Counted from the first letter of the stretch, positions 47,482 to 55,135 are shown. The stretch is 64,000 bases of DNA from Luteibacter sp. 9135 (GCF_000745005.1 NZ_JQNB01000001.1:1601001-1665000); one strand, 5' to 3'. Made by a program: numbers and translations. Notes: generated by a model not told the origin, from the letters alone.

Positions 47482-48516
47482 ATGTCGATCGTACGTCGAT
47501 GCCTGCGGCCGGGGTCGGCGTGGCTGACAGCCTTGTTGCTTTTGATGGCGATGGTTTGCGCGAGCATGGGCGTTGCTCATGCGGCAGAGACGATCACCTA
47601 TTACTACACCAGCCCACAGGGGACGGTGCTGGCGAAGGCCGATGCATCGGGAAACATTCTTAGCAATGCAGATTATCGGCCTTACGGCACGCAGGTGCTG
47701 GGTACGCCGGAGCAGGGGCCGGGGTACACGGGGCATGTGAACGATGTGGATTCGGGCTTGGTCTACATGCAGGCCCGCTACTACGATCCGGTGACGGGGC
47801 GGTTCTTGGCGACCGACCCTGCGGGGATTACAGCCGGAGACCCCTTCAGCTTCAACCGCTTCTTATATGTGCATAATAATCCCATATCCAATACCGATCC
47901 CGATGGTAGGCAGTGCGCACAGTGCTTGTATTACGGCGATAGCGTCGAGCATCAGGCGCAGACAAATACTGGCGCATCGGAAAAAGGTCTTGCCATTGTG
48001 GGTGCAGTGGGGGTCGCGGTTGCGGCTTACCCTGCGGCTGCCTATGTAGCAACGACGGCAACAGCTGTTGCTGTTGACTCCATTGCAACGGGAAGTCTCG
48101 CTGCTGGATTGACGCTCAATACGGAAGCTGTAGTCACAAGTGGCGCAATAGTCGCCGATGGAGTGGCTGGTGCAAATGGCGCACCTTCCGGATTTTCGGA
48201 TGAAGCACTCGTTGCTAGAGGAGGCGCTGCAGCCAATCAAGCTGCGGAAAAAATTAACGCGGCGATAGGTCCGAGTAGAACTCCCGGAGTTACGGGATTC
48301 TCTTGCCAATGCGACGGCGGTAAGAACCTTGCCAGCTTAGGGGCATATATCCCTAACAAACAAATGGGTGTTACAACGGTAGGAGCAATTCGGTCTGCTG
48401 GAGGCGATGTAATCGCGACTCCGGGCACTGGCAATCACGTGACGCTCACGGGCCTGACTGGATCGCAGGCGAGTCCTTTGATGATGATCGAAAAAAATCC
48501 CAATCCAAGGCAATAG
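47482..48516 (+). CDS. Secreted RHS-core-associated protein with variable C-terminal toxin-like region
   Basis: A 344-residue protein with its own signal peptide (about 1-36, ending GVAHA). Residues 40-140 are the RHS repeat-associated core: TYYYTSPQGTVLAKADASGN, GYTGHVNDVDSGLVYMQARY and YDPVTGRFLATDPAG, ending NPISNTDPDGR. After that junction the sequence changes: an Ala/Val-rich hydrophobic stretch, then IPNKQMGVTTVGAIRSAGGD and NHVTLTGLTG close to the C terminus, a type of ending seen in polymorphic toxins but with no activity I can name. Start ATG 47482 is chosen from GGAGA eight bases upstream; an ATG touching the upstream stop is an alternative. The C-terminal part is AT-richer than the core, as expected for exchanged toxin modules. 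Confidence 0.82.
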   Translation: MSIVRRCLRPGSAWLTALLLLMAMVCASMGVAHAAETITYYYTSPQGTVLAKADASGNILSNADYRPYGTQVLGTPEQGPGYTGHVNDVDSGLVYMQARYYDPVTGRFLATDPAGITAGDPFSFNRFLYVHNNPISNTDPDGRQCAQCLYYGDSVEHQAQTNTGASEKGLAIVGAVGVAVAAYPAAAYVATTATAVAVDSIATGSLAAGLTLNTEAVVTSGAIVADGVAGANGAPSGFSDEALVARGGAAANQAAEKINAAIGPSRTPGVTGFSCQCDGGKNLASLGAYIPNKQMGVTTVGAIRSAGGDVIATPGTGNHVTLTGLTGSQASPLMMIEKNPNPRQ

Positions 48517-48518
48517 AA

Positions 48519-48740
48519 ATGCTGAGATTTCAAGTCGATTTCAACGCCCGCGACGAAGATGACGCGGTGAGGCTGGCTTGGCGCAACGAGCGCCGAGCGA
48601 TTGACGGCACGATTGTACCGATGAGTGAAGGAATGGAAGCTTATATCACAGATGATGAAGTGGCGGCCATCGGTCGAGTCACGCTGCGCGATGGCATTTG
48701 GGTAGTAATCGTAAGTCAGTGGTTGGGCGACGTAAGCTAG
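48519..48740 (+). CDS. Small protein directly after RHS toxin, probable immunity protein
   Basis: A 73-residue soluble, acidic protein (FQVDFNARDEDDAVRLAW at the start, DGIWVVIVSQWLG at the end). Its ATG is two bases after the stop of the toxin-like gene with AAGG upstream, so it is co-translated. By position it should neutralise the C-terminal toxin region. I do not recognise the family; the immunity role is inferred from context only. Confidence 0.65.
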   Translation: MLRFQVDFNARDEDDAVRLAWRNERRAIDGTIVPMSEGMEAYITDDEVAAIGRVTLRDGIWVVIVSQWLGDVS

Positions 48741-48921
48741 GCGAGGCCTTTCTATCGAAAAAATCGGTAAATTGGAATTTCGCTTAGTCGACATTTGTCG
48801 TGGCTCACTTCGACAACTTAGCGTACATAGATAACGATTCGCGAGTATTTACCAAAATGCAGTCGAGATGAATGCGCAGGTCGTAAAAAAATGTTCGCCG
48901 CTAGCCCTAGAAAGGAGATTG

Positions 48922-49221
48922 ATGAAGGAAGCAACGATGGTACTGAGTGCAGCATCCTTTATTTTTGTTGTCTGCTATCTGGTCAGCAGGGCACGCCTCG
49001 CCTCACTACTGCGCACGGAGGCGCGCATCGAGGGCATCGGCATCGATGGTGTAAATGCGCAGATGAAGCTCCTTGGGGTCGTCTTCCTGGGGCGACATCT
49101 CGGCCCCGATTTTGCAGGTCGTCATCGGATGTTGCTAAAGCTAGCGCGGTGGTCTGAAGGCGTCGGCTTGCTTTTATTTCTTCTCATTTCTGCCAGCATC
49201 ATGCTTGGCTATGCGGGTTGA
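48922..49221 (+). CDS. Small two-helix membrane protein, orphan
   Basis: A 99-residue protein with hydrophobic segments at about residues 4-22 and 75-95 and a charged middle. ATG 48922 is preceded by AAAGGAG, the best ribosome binding site in the area; an earlier in-frame ATG at 48868 lacks one. Local GC is lower than in housekeeping genes. No family recognised. It may be an immunity protein for a membrane-acting toxin or an orphan of a former toxin pair. Confidence 0.6.
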   Translation: MKEATMVLSAASFIFVVCYLVSRARLASLLRTEARIEGIGIDGVNAQMKLLGVVFLGRHLGPDFAGRHRMLLKLARWSEGVGLLLFLLISASIMLGYAG

Positions 49222-49230
49222 TTGCCATGC

Positions 49231-49260
49231 GAGACATCGTTCTCCGAGACATCGTTCTCA
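49231..49260. repeat. 15-base tandem duplication before a small gene
   Basis: Two copies of GAGACATCGTTCTC plus one base abut each other directly before the ATG at 49261. The duplication is in frame with a TTG at 49222, giving a repeated ETSFS. It looks recent. Confidence 0.85.
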
Positions 49261-49518
49261 ATGCCAAACGCGCTCGCTAATTTGCTCGACGCCCGGTTTT
49301 TGACTTCCACTCAGCGTGCAATACTGGAAGGAGCGACGTCCCGTAGAGGCGGCGGGCTCTCTTTTAGCATCCCAGACGATTTGGCGGAAGAATTTAGGGA
49401 AGCGTTCAACGACAGACTGGTGGAGGTCGGGTTCGATGACGAGTACGAGCTGAATGAGGAAGGTGGGGTCCTGGAAGATCTCATCGATCAATTTTTCGTC
49501 GGAGCGATGGACCGGTAA
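49261..49518 (+). CDS. Small acidic soluble protein, orphan
   Basis: An 85-residue protein, strongly acidic in its second half (VEVGFDDEYELNEEGG). Body sequence LTSTQRAILEGATSRRGGG and FSIPDDLAEEFREAF suggest a compact alpha/beta fold. ATG 49261 is taken; a TTG at 49222, directly after the previous stop codon, would add 13 residues containing the duplicated ETSFS. No family recognised. Size, acidity and position fit an immunity protein, but no cognate toxin precedes it. Confidence 0.55.
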   Translation: MPNALANLLDARFLTSTQRAILEGATSRRGGGLSFSIPDDLAEEFREAFNDRLVEVGFDDEYELNEEGGVLEDLIDQFFVGAMDR

Positions 49519-49574
49519 CGTGTCCTGAAGCCTATAGGCCCACTTGCGCCAAAAACTTGAATGGCAACCTGCTT

Positions 49575-49669
49575 GAGGTTCAACTCCCTCTCCGAGAGGG
49601 AGTTGAACCTCCACGCGGTCGAAGCGCGTCGTCAGGCGAGCGAGATAGTGCTACGTCTCAGCGAAGCTA
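49575..49669. repeat. Diverged direct repeat, copy 1, opening with a 37-base palindrome
   Basis: Bases 49575-49611 are a perfect palindrome with 18-base arms (GAGGTTCAACTCCCTCTC and complement) around a single C. From 49578 to 49668 the sequence aligns without gaps to 50378-50468, exactly 800 bases away, with roughly three quarters of positions identical. The 350-base stretch 49519-49868 contains this element and the CAACAC repeat but no supported gene. Confidence 0.85.
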
Positions 49670-49790
49670 TCGCCGCTTCCATTTGAAGTGCATGCGTCGG
49701 TTGGAGTTTCAAGTGGGAGTACGTGGATTGGTACGAAGCCAGCAGCACCCGTAGCACCCGTAGTGACGGTAGGACCAGTGATTCCTGTCG

Positions 49791-49820
49791 CAACACCAAC
49801 ACCAACACCAACACCAACAC
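49791..49820. repeat. CAACAC hexanucleotide repeat (five copies)
   Basis: Five perfect tandem copies of CAACAC, 49 bases before the next gene's ATG. Just upstream GCACCCGTA occurs twice in tandem. Number of copies could vary and alter spacing to the gene. Confidence 0.9.
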
Positions 49821-49868
49821 CAGCGCCAGAACAAAGGCAAAATGATAAGCCTGCGGGAGAGTGACGTC

Positions 49869-50219
49869 ATGAGTTCAGGTGAAATTGGTTTTCTTGTTGG
49901 GGCCATTCCCGGTTTGACTCTGGTCTTTCGCAACATGCTTGCTCTTAGGCGAAGAATTGAGGAGGCTGAGAAACTTGCTAAGGAAAACGGTAGTTTCTTG
50001 GACTTCAATTACTCCGCGTCGTCCATGAAGAGTGATTTTCTGTTCCGTCCTGGGACCTTTATCAAGCCCGACGACGAAGCTGGAATATGCCATGCGAAAG
50101 AGCACTTACTGATGGTCAGGCGGCGTACGATTAAAAGGCACGTAGTGGGAGGCTTAGTGGTGATGACTGGCGCTATCTTAGGCTCGTTTTTAGAGGCGAG
50201 CTTGTGGCCTGGTGGCTGA
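49869..50219 (+). CDS. Small two-helix membrane protein, orphan
   Basis: A 116-residue protein with a hydrophobic segment at about 6-24 (IGFLVGAIPGLTLVF), a charged LRRRIEEAEKLAKENG helix, a middle domain with YSASSMKSDFLFRPGTF and a C-terminal membrane helix GGLVVMTGAILGSFLEA. ATG 49869 has GGGAGAG seven bases upstream; an in-frame ATG at 49842 is an alternative. GC is lower than in neighbouring housekeeping genes. It lies alone between the two copies of the 91-base repeat. Family not recognised. Confidence 0.6.
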   Translation: MSSGEIGFLVGAIPGLTLVFRNMLALRRRIEEAEKLAKENGSFLDFNYSASSMKSDFLFRPGTFIKPDDEAGICHAKEHLLMVRRRTIKRHVVGGLVVMTGAILGSFLEASLWPGG

Positions 50220-50377
50220 ATACCGGTTGGTGCAATGGCTTTGACGTATTGTTTGGCAAATGGATTTGCTATTGATATCGCAGCGCACGCAATACTCAGC
50301 GCGGGCTTAAGCACAGTTGAGGCAATCGGAAGCCTGTGGCCGACGCGCCCCTCAAGGTTGAACGGCTCCTGCTTCAA

Positions 50378-50468
50378 GTTCAACTCTCTCCTGACGAGGG
50401 AGTTGAACGCCCCAGCGGACGGAGTGCGTCGGTAGGCGGACGAGTCGGTGCTGCGTCTCAACGAAGCT
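50378..50468. repeat. Diverged direct repeat, copy 2
   Basis: Gapless match to 49578-49668. It begins with a hairpin GTTCAACTCTCTC / GAGGGAGTTGAAC (one G-T pair) with a five-base loop, corresponding to the palindrome of copy 1. No gene is supported in 50220-50510. Confidence 0.82.
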
Positions 50469-50510
50469 CAAAACACCGCTACGTCTCCACCAACACCCAA
50501 CACCCAACCC

Positions 50511-50798
50511 TCAACGATGCCAGTACCCACGATGCGGCGGCGGAGGCGGCCGGTGGTAGTACGCCGGATGCGCATAGTAATGATGGCGATACGGAGGCGG
50601 CGGCGGACGATGCCCACGCCAGCCATGGTCGCGATACCCATAGCGATGATCGTCGTAGCGGCGATCATGCCAGCCGTGGTTGTTACGGTACTCGCCATGG
50701 CGTCCGCGACCATGGTCGTCGTAGTGATCGCGAGCGAACACTGCCGACGTGGACAACAGAGCGAGGGCGACAAGGGCACTGCGGATCATCGTTTTCAT
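50511..50798 (-). CDS. Secreted His/Tyr/Pro-rich small protein
   Basis: A 95-residue exported protein. Signal peptide 1-22 (ending AVFA), then a low-complexity chain of DHY, HGR, RYDDH and two PPPPP blocks followed by YRHHYYAHPAYYH, ending GYWHR. Nearly a quarter of the mature chain is histidine, so metal or polyphosphate/envelope binding is possible. GGAG is eight bases before the ATG. Opposite-strand frames across it are longer but lack a signal or a start site and look like shadows. Function unknown. Confidence 0.75.
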   Translation of the reverse strand: MKTMIRSALVALALLSTSAVFARDHYDDHGRGRHGEYRNNHGWHDRRYDDHRYGYRDHGWRGHRPPPPPYRHHYYAHPAYYHRPPPPPHRGYWHR

Positions 50799-50947
50799 AG
50801 CCGGTCTCCAGGACGATCGTCACACCGCGGGTCACCGCGGCCGATCGACGATTGGGATGCTAGGAAAACGACGCTGAACGCAAAGTCCTACGCTTGGAAA
50901 GGTTGGCGAAAGCGTTCATTGACGCGACAGCTAATGAACCCGCCGGT

Positions 50948-52234
50948 TCAGGAAATCGACCCCGGCCGGAACTCCAACGTCAGCTCTGACGGGCGTTCCG
51001 GCAGGAACAGCCCCGTACGTCGTTCAGGTGCGCGGGCGAGCACCTTGCCGCCGCGGACGACCAGCAGTCGGGCCGCCTTGAGCCGGATCGCCTCGTAGGA
51101 GTCGCCCGCCTGCAGCAGCACCATGTCGGCACGATGGCCCACGGCGATACCGTAGCCGTCCCACCCGATCACCTTCGCCGCGTTGGTCGTCACCGCGTCG
51201 AAGCACTGCGCCACGCCGCGCGTCGAGGTCATCTGCGCGACGTGCAGTCCCATGTGCGCCACCTCCAGCATGTCGCCCGAGCCCATGCCGTACCAGGGGT
51301 CCATCACGCAGTCGTGGCCGAAGGCGACATTGACGCCGGCGTCCAGCAACTCCGGCACGCGCGTCATGCCGCGCCGCCGGGGGTAGGTGTCGTGGCGGCC
51401 CTGCAGCGTGATGTTGATCAGCGGGTTGGCGATGGCGTGCACGCCGGCCTCGGCGATCAGGGGCAGCAGCTTGGACACGTAATAGTTGTCCATCGAATGC
51501 ATCGAGGTGAGGTGCGAGCCGGTGACGCGCCCCTGCAGTCCGGTGCGGATCGTTTCCGCCGCCAGGTTCTCGATATGCCGCGACAGCGGATCGTCTGACT
51601 CGTCGCAATGCATGTCCACGCGCAGGCCGCGCTCGGCGGCCAGTTCGCACAGCCAGCGGATGGACGCCGCGCCGTCGGCCATGGTCCGTTCGAAATGGGG
51701 AATGCCGCCCACCACCTCCACGCCCTTGTCCAGCGCGCGTACCAGGTTCTGCTTCGCGGTCGGGGAGCGCAGCAGGCCGTCCTGCGGGAAGGCCACCAGT
51801 TCCAGATGCAGCCAGGGCGCCACGCGCCGCTTCACTTCCAGCAACGCATCGGTGGCGAGCAGGCGGTCGTCGCAGATATCCACATGGCTGCGGATGGCCA
51901 GCAGGCCCTGCGCCACCGCCATGTCGCAGTAGGCCATGGCGCGGTCCACCAGCGCCTGCTGGGTCAGGTCGGGCTTGAGCTCGCCCCACAGCGCGATTCC
52001 TTCGAGCAGCGTGCCTGAGGCGTTAAGTCGCGGCAGGCCCAGTGACAGCGTGGCATCCATGTGGAAATGCGCGTCGATGAAGGGCGGGCTGGCCAGGCGC
52101 CCGCCGGCGTCGATTTCCTCACGGCCGCTGGCGGCCAGGCCGGGCTCGATGGCCACGAAGCGGCCGCCGTCGATGCCGATATCGACATCCCGGCGGCCGT
52201 CGGGCAGCGTGGCGTGGCGGATGATCAGGTCCAT
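50948..52234 (-). CDS. Cytosine deaminase-like amidohydrolase (CodA family)
   Basis: A 428-residue metal-dependent deaminase. Ligand motifs of the amidohydrolase barrel are FIDAHFHMDA (HxH), DMHCDESDD (His and catalytic Glu region), GSHLTSMHSMD and FGHDCVMDPWYGMG (Asp), each closely resembling CodA. It would convert cytosine to uracil, though related members act on isoguanine or other pyrimidines. ATG 52234 is chosen because GGAG lies seven bases upstream; ATG 52264 lacks a site. It diverges from the radical SAM gene. Confidence 0.88.
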   Translation of the reverse strand: MDLIIRHATLPDGRRDVDIGIDGGRFVAIEPGLAASGREEIDAGGRLASPPFIDAHFHMDATLSLGLPRLNASGTLLEGIALWGELKPDLTQQALVDRAMAYCDMAVAQGLLAIRSHVDICDDRLLATDALLEVKRRVAPWLHLELVAFPQDGLLRSPTAKQNLVRALDKGVEVVGGIPHFERTMADGAASIRWLCELAAERGLRVDMHCDESDDPLSRHIENLAAETIRTGLQGRVTGSHLTSMHSMDNYYVSKLLPLIAEAGVHAIANPLINITLQGRHDTYPRRRGMTRVPELLDAGVNVAFGHDCVMDPWYGMGSGDMLEVAHMGLHVAQMTSTRGVAQCFDAVTTNAAKVIGWDGYGIAVGHRADMVLLQAGDSYEAIRLKAARLLVVRGGKVLARAPERRTGLFLPERPSELTLEFRPGSIS

Positions 52235-52320
52235 GGGTGGCTCCGTGGCGATGGCGGTCATCATAACGGGCGAGGGCCTTCACACGGCTGCACGGGCCTT
52301 TTGGCACGATAACCCTCCCC

Positions 52321-53535
52321 ATGAAGATCTCCGACAAACTCGCCATCCTCGCCGACGCCGCGAAGTACGACGCTTCGTGCTCGTCCAGCGGCGGCAAGGG
52401 CCGCAACTCGCTGAAAAGCGGCGGGATCGGTTCGACGGAAGGCATGGGTATCTGCCACGCGTATGCGCCGGACGGCCGCTGTATCTCGTTGTTGAAGATA
52501 CTGATGACCAACTTCTGCGTGTACGACTGCGTGTACTGCGTCAACCGGCGCAGCAGCAACGTGCAACGCGCGCGTTTCACGGTGGAGGAGGTGGTCAACC
52601 TCACCCTGGAGTTCTACCGGCGCAACTACATCGAGGGGCTGTTCCTCTCCTCGGGCATCATCCAGTCGCCCGATTACACGATGGAGCAGCTGGTGCGCGT
52701 CGCGCGTACGCTGCGCAGCGAACACAAGTTCGGCGGCTACATCCATCTGAAGACCATCCCCGACGCGTCGCCGGAGCTGATTGACGCGGCTGGCCGCTGG
52801 GCCGATCGCCTCAGCATCAACGTGGAGATGCCGACCGAGGGTGGCCTTAAAGCCTTGGCGCCGGAGAAGCACCTGGGCGACATCCGCAGCGCGATGGGCC
52901 GCCTGCGTCTGTCCATCGACGAGGCCAAGGCCGAGAAGAAGGCGCCGCGATTCGCGCCGGCGGGTCAGAGCACGCAGATGATCGTGGGCGCCGACGACGC
53001 GAGCGATCGCGACGTGCTCTCGGCCAGCACCAACCTGTACACGAATTACCGGCTGCGCCGCGTTTACTACTCGGCATTCAGCCCCATCCCGGATGCGTCG
53101 AAGATCCTGCCGCTGAAGCCGCCGCCGCTGGTGCGCGAGCATCGCCTCTACCAGGCCGACTGGCTGATGCGTTTCTACGGCTTCGGCGCGGACGAGATTG
53201 CTCCGCCGGGCGACGACGGCATGCTCTCGCTGGACGTCGACCCGAAGCTCGCCTGGGCGCTGCGCCATCGCGAGACCTTCCCCGTGGACGTCAACCGCGC
53301 GCCCCGCGAGACGCTGCTGCGCGTGCCGGGCCTGGGCGTCAAGACGGTGGACAAGATGATCGCGATGCGCGGGCATCGGCGCATCCGCTACGACGACCTG
53401 ATCCGCCTGCGCGTGCCGGTGAAGAAGGTGGCCCCCTTCGTCGAGACGGTGGATCACCGTCCGCGCGGTGATCACGAAAGCGGCGTGCTGCGACGCGACT
53501 TGCGCGAGCCGTCGCAACCGGACCTGTTCGGCTGA
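52321..53535 (+). CDS. Putative DNA modification/repair radical SAM protein
   Basis: A 404-residue radical SAM enzyme. The cluster motif is CVYDCVYC (Cys66, Cys70, Cys73) in the CxxxCxxC arrangement. The N terminus DKLAILADAAKYDASCSSSGG and GMGICHAYAPDGRCISLLKIL are characteristic of the group annotated as DNA modification/repair radical SAM proteins. The C-terminal part has a helix-hairpin-helix region (ETLLRVPGLGVKTVDKMIAMR) that should bind DNA. Two bases separate it from the UdgX fusion gene, a pairing conserved in many bacteria. The reaction is not known. Confidence 0.9.
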   Translation: MKISDKLAILADAAKYDASCSSSGGKGRNSLKSGGIGSTEGMGICHAYAPDGRCISLLKILMTNFCVYDCVYCVNRRSSNVQRARFTVEEVVNLTLEFYRRNYIEGLFLSSGIIQSPDYTMEQLVRVARTLRSEHKFGGYIHLKTIPDASPELIDAAGRWADRLSINVEMPTEGGLKALAPEKHLGDIRSAMGRLRLSIDEAKAEKKAPRFAPAGQSTQMIVGADDASDRDVLSASTNLYTNYRLRRVYYSAFSPIPDASKILPLKPPPLVREHRLYQADWLMRFYGFGADEIAPPGDDGMLSLDVDPKLAWALRHRETFPVDVNRAPRETLLRVPGLGVKTVDKMIAMRGHRRIRYDDLIRLRVPVKKVAPFVETVDHRPRGDHESGVLRRDLREPSQPDLFG

Positions 53536-53537
53536 CC

Positions 53538-54956
53538 ATGTGGTCCGTGACGCTGGACGACCCGTCGGATTTCGACGCGTGGCGGGCGAAGGCGCGCGCG
53601 TTGCTGCTGGCCGACGTGGATCCCTCGGCCGTGGACTGGCAGGTGGGCGCGACCGGTGGTCTGTTCGGCGGTGACGATCGCCTGCCGCCGCCGGTGCGCA
53701 CCGGCGTGCCCGCGGTGCCGCGCGATTTCCTCAACCTGGCCCATGCGGTGCTCGCGCATACCGATGCGCGCCGCCACGCCACGCTGTATCGCATGCTCTG
53801 GCGGCTGGCACACGGGGAGAAGGCGTTGCTGCGCATCGCCACCGACGAGGACGTAGCCTGGGCACATGCCTGCGTGAAGCAGGTCAGTCGAGATATGCAC
53901 AAGATGAAGGCCTTTGTGCGGTTCCGCGAGGTGCGTCATGGCGACGACACCGTGTACGTGGCCTGGTTCGAGCCGTCGTTCGACATCGTGACGCGCGTGG
54001 CGCCGTTCTTCGTGCGTCGGTTCACCGGCATGCACTGGTCGCTGCTGACGCCGTCACGCACCGCCCACTGGAATGGCGAGACGCTCTCGTTCGGCCCGGG
54101 CGCCAACCGGTCGGACGCACCGTCCGACGATGCCCTCGAAGACCTCTGGCGCACGTATTACGCCAGCATCTTCAATCCCGCCCGGCTGAAAGTGGACGCG
54201 ATGCGTCGCGAGATGCCGGTGAAGTACTGGAAAAACCTGCCGGAAGCGCGGCTCATCCCTGAACTGGTACGCGACGCGTTGCCGAGGATGCAGGCCATGG
54301 TGGACAAGCAGCCGACGATCCCGAAGAAAAAGATCACCCCCTTGCAGAAGGCGACCGCGGCCGCGCCCGAGGGAAGCCTCACGGCGTTACGCGCGCAGGC
54401 TCGCGAGTGCCGCGCCTGCGACCTGTGGAAGCCGGCCACGCAGACGGTGTTCGGCGAAGGCCCGGCGCATGCGCGCATCGTGGTGATCGGCGAGCAGCCG
54501 GGCGACCAGGAGGATCTGGCGGGCAAGCCGTTCGTCGGCCCGGCGGGGAAGCTGTTCGACCGTGCGCTAGGCGAGGCCGGCGTCGAGCGCGATCTGCTCT
54601 ACGTTACTAACACGGTGAAGCATTTCAGGTTCGAGCCGCGCGGCAAGGTGCGCCTGCACAAGCGTGCCAACGCGGAGCAACAGGCGGCGTGTCGACCCTG
54701 GCTGGCGGCGGAGATCGACCGTATCCAGCCGGATGCGCTGGTGTGCCTGGGCGCGATGGCTGCGCAGTCGGTGTTTGGCGCATCGTTCCGCCTGATGGCG
54801 CAACGTGGGGAGTGGATCGACCTGCCTGACGGGCGGAAGGCCATGGCGACCGTGCATCCGTCGTACCTGCTACGCCTGCCGGATGCGGAGGCGCGGGAGG
54901 CGGGGTATGCGGATTTCGTGCGGGATCTGGGGTTGATGAGGGAGGTGTTGGGGTGA
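53538..54956 (+). CDS. DUF4130 - UdgX uracil-DNA glycosylase-like fusion protein
   Basis: A 472-residue two-domain protein. Residues about 1-265 are a DUF4130/TIGR03915-type domain (MLWRLAHGEKALLRIATDED, FEPSFDIVTRVAPFFVRRF, MPVKYWKNLPEARLIPELV). Residues about 285-472 are a family 4/UdgX-like uracil-DNA glycosylase: CRACDLWKPATQTVFGEGP, GEQPGDQEDLAGKPFVGPAG (from 318) and ATVHPSYLLRLP. The insertion loop specific for UdgX is present as GKVRLHKRANAEQ, keeping the histidine (His374) that forms a covalent bond to uracil-containing DNA in UdgX. It follows the radical SAM gene by two bases and should act with it in DNA repair. Confidence 0.88.
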   Translation: MWSVTLDDPSDFDAWRAKARALLLADVDPSAVDWQVGATGGLFGGDDRLPPPVRTGVPAVPRDFLNLAHAVLAHTDARRHATLYRMLWRLAHGEKALLRIATDEDVAWAHACVKQVSRDMHKMKAFVRFREVRHGDDTVYVAWFEPSFDIVTRVAPFFVRRFTGMHWSLLTPSRTAHWNGETLSFGPGANRSDAPSDDALEDLWRTYYASIFNPARLKVDAMRREMPVKYWKNLPEARLIPELVRDALPRMQAMVDKQPTIPKKKITPLQKATAAAPEGSLTALRAQARECRACDLWKPATQTVFGEGPAHARIVVIGEQPGDQEDLAGKPFVGPAGKLFDRALGEAGVERDLLYVTNTVKHFRFEPRGKVRLHKRANAEQQAACRPWLAAEIDRIQPDALVCLGAMAAQSVFGASFRLMAQRGEWIDLPDGRKAMATVHPSYLLRLPDAEAREAGYADFVRDLGLMREVLG

Positions 54957-54966
54957 GGCGAGGCTG

Positions 54967-55086
54967 ATCGCCGACATCGTCGGCTCCTACATGGGGCGGG
55001 TGGTCGCGGATGGATCGCCGACATCGTCGGCTCCTACACCGGGCACGTGGTTACCGGCTGTTGTAGGAGCCGACGATGTCGGCGAT
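54967..55086. repeat. Triple GTAGGAGC palindromic repeat (locus E)
   Basis: Two direct units (54967-54990, 55014-55037) and one inverted unit (55063-55086) with a CGAC/GTCG stem (GAGCCGACGATGTCGGCGAT in the inverted sense). They lie between the convergent UdgX and pfp genes. Confidence 0.85.
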
Positions 55087-55135
55087 CCCGGCCCCTCATC
55101 GCCGATCCCGCTCCCTCATCGGCACTCCCAACCCC

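Noticed and set aside
47440..47482. Upstream start (GTG/ATG touching the RHS stop) for the core-toxin gene
   Set aside because: GGAGA lies eight bases before ATG 47482 and that start gives a normal signal peptide; the longer form would bury the signal behind 13-14 residues.
49557..49754. Frames reading through the 91-base repeats as small proteins
   Set aside because: The two copies translate similarly only because they align without gaps; the palindrome and lack of start signals favour a non-coding element.
49575..50468. The 91-base repeats as integron attC sites bounding a gene cassette
   Set aside because: The core-like heptamers are only about 17 bases apart and form a simple hairpin; attC sites have R''/L''/L'/R' boxes spread over at least about 57 bases. 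No integrase is in the window.
50448..51098. Plus-strand open frames across the His-rich gene and the codA 3' end
   Set aside because: They have odd composition (long runs of R, M and V), no ribosome binding site and no signal; the minus-strand frame has a clear signal peptide and a GGAG site.
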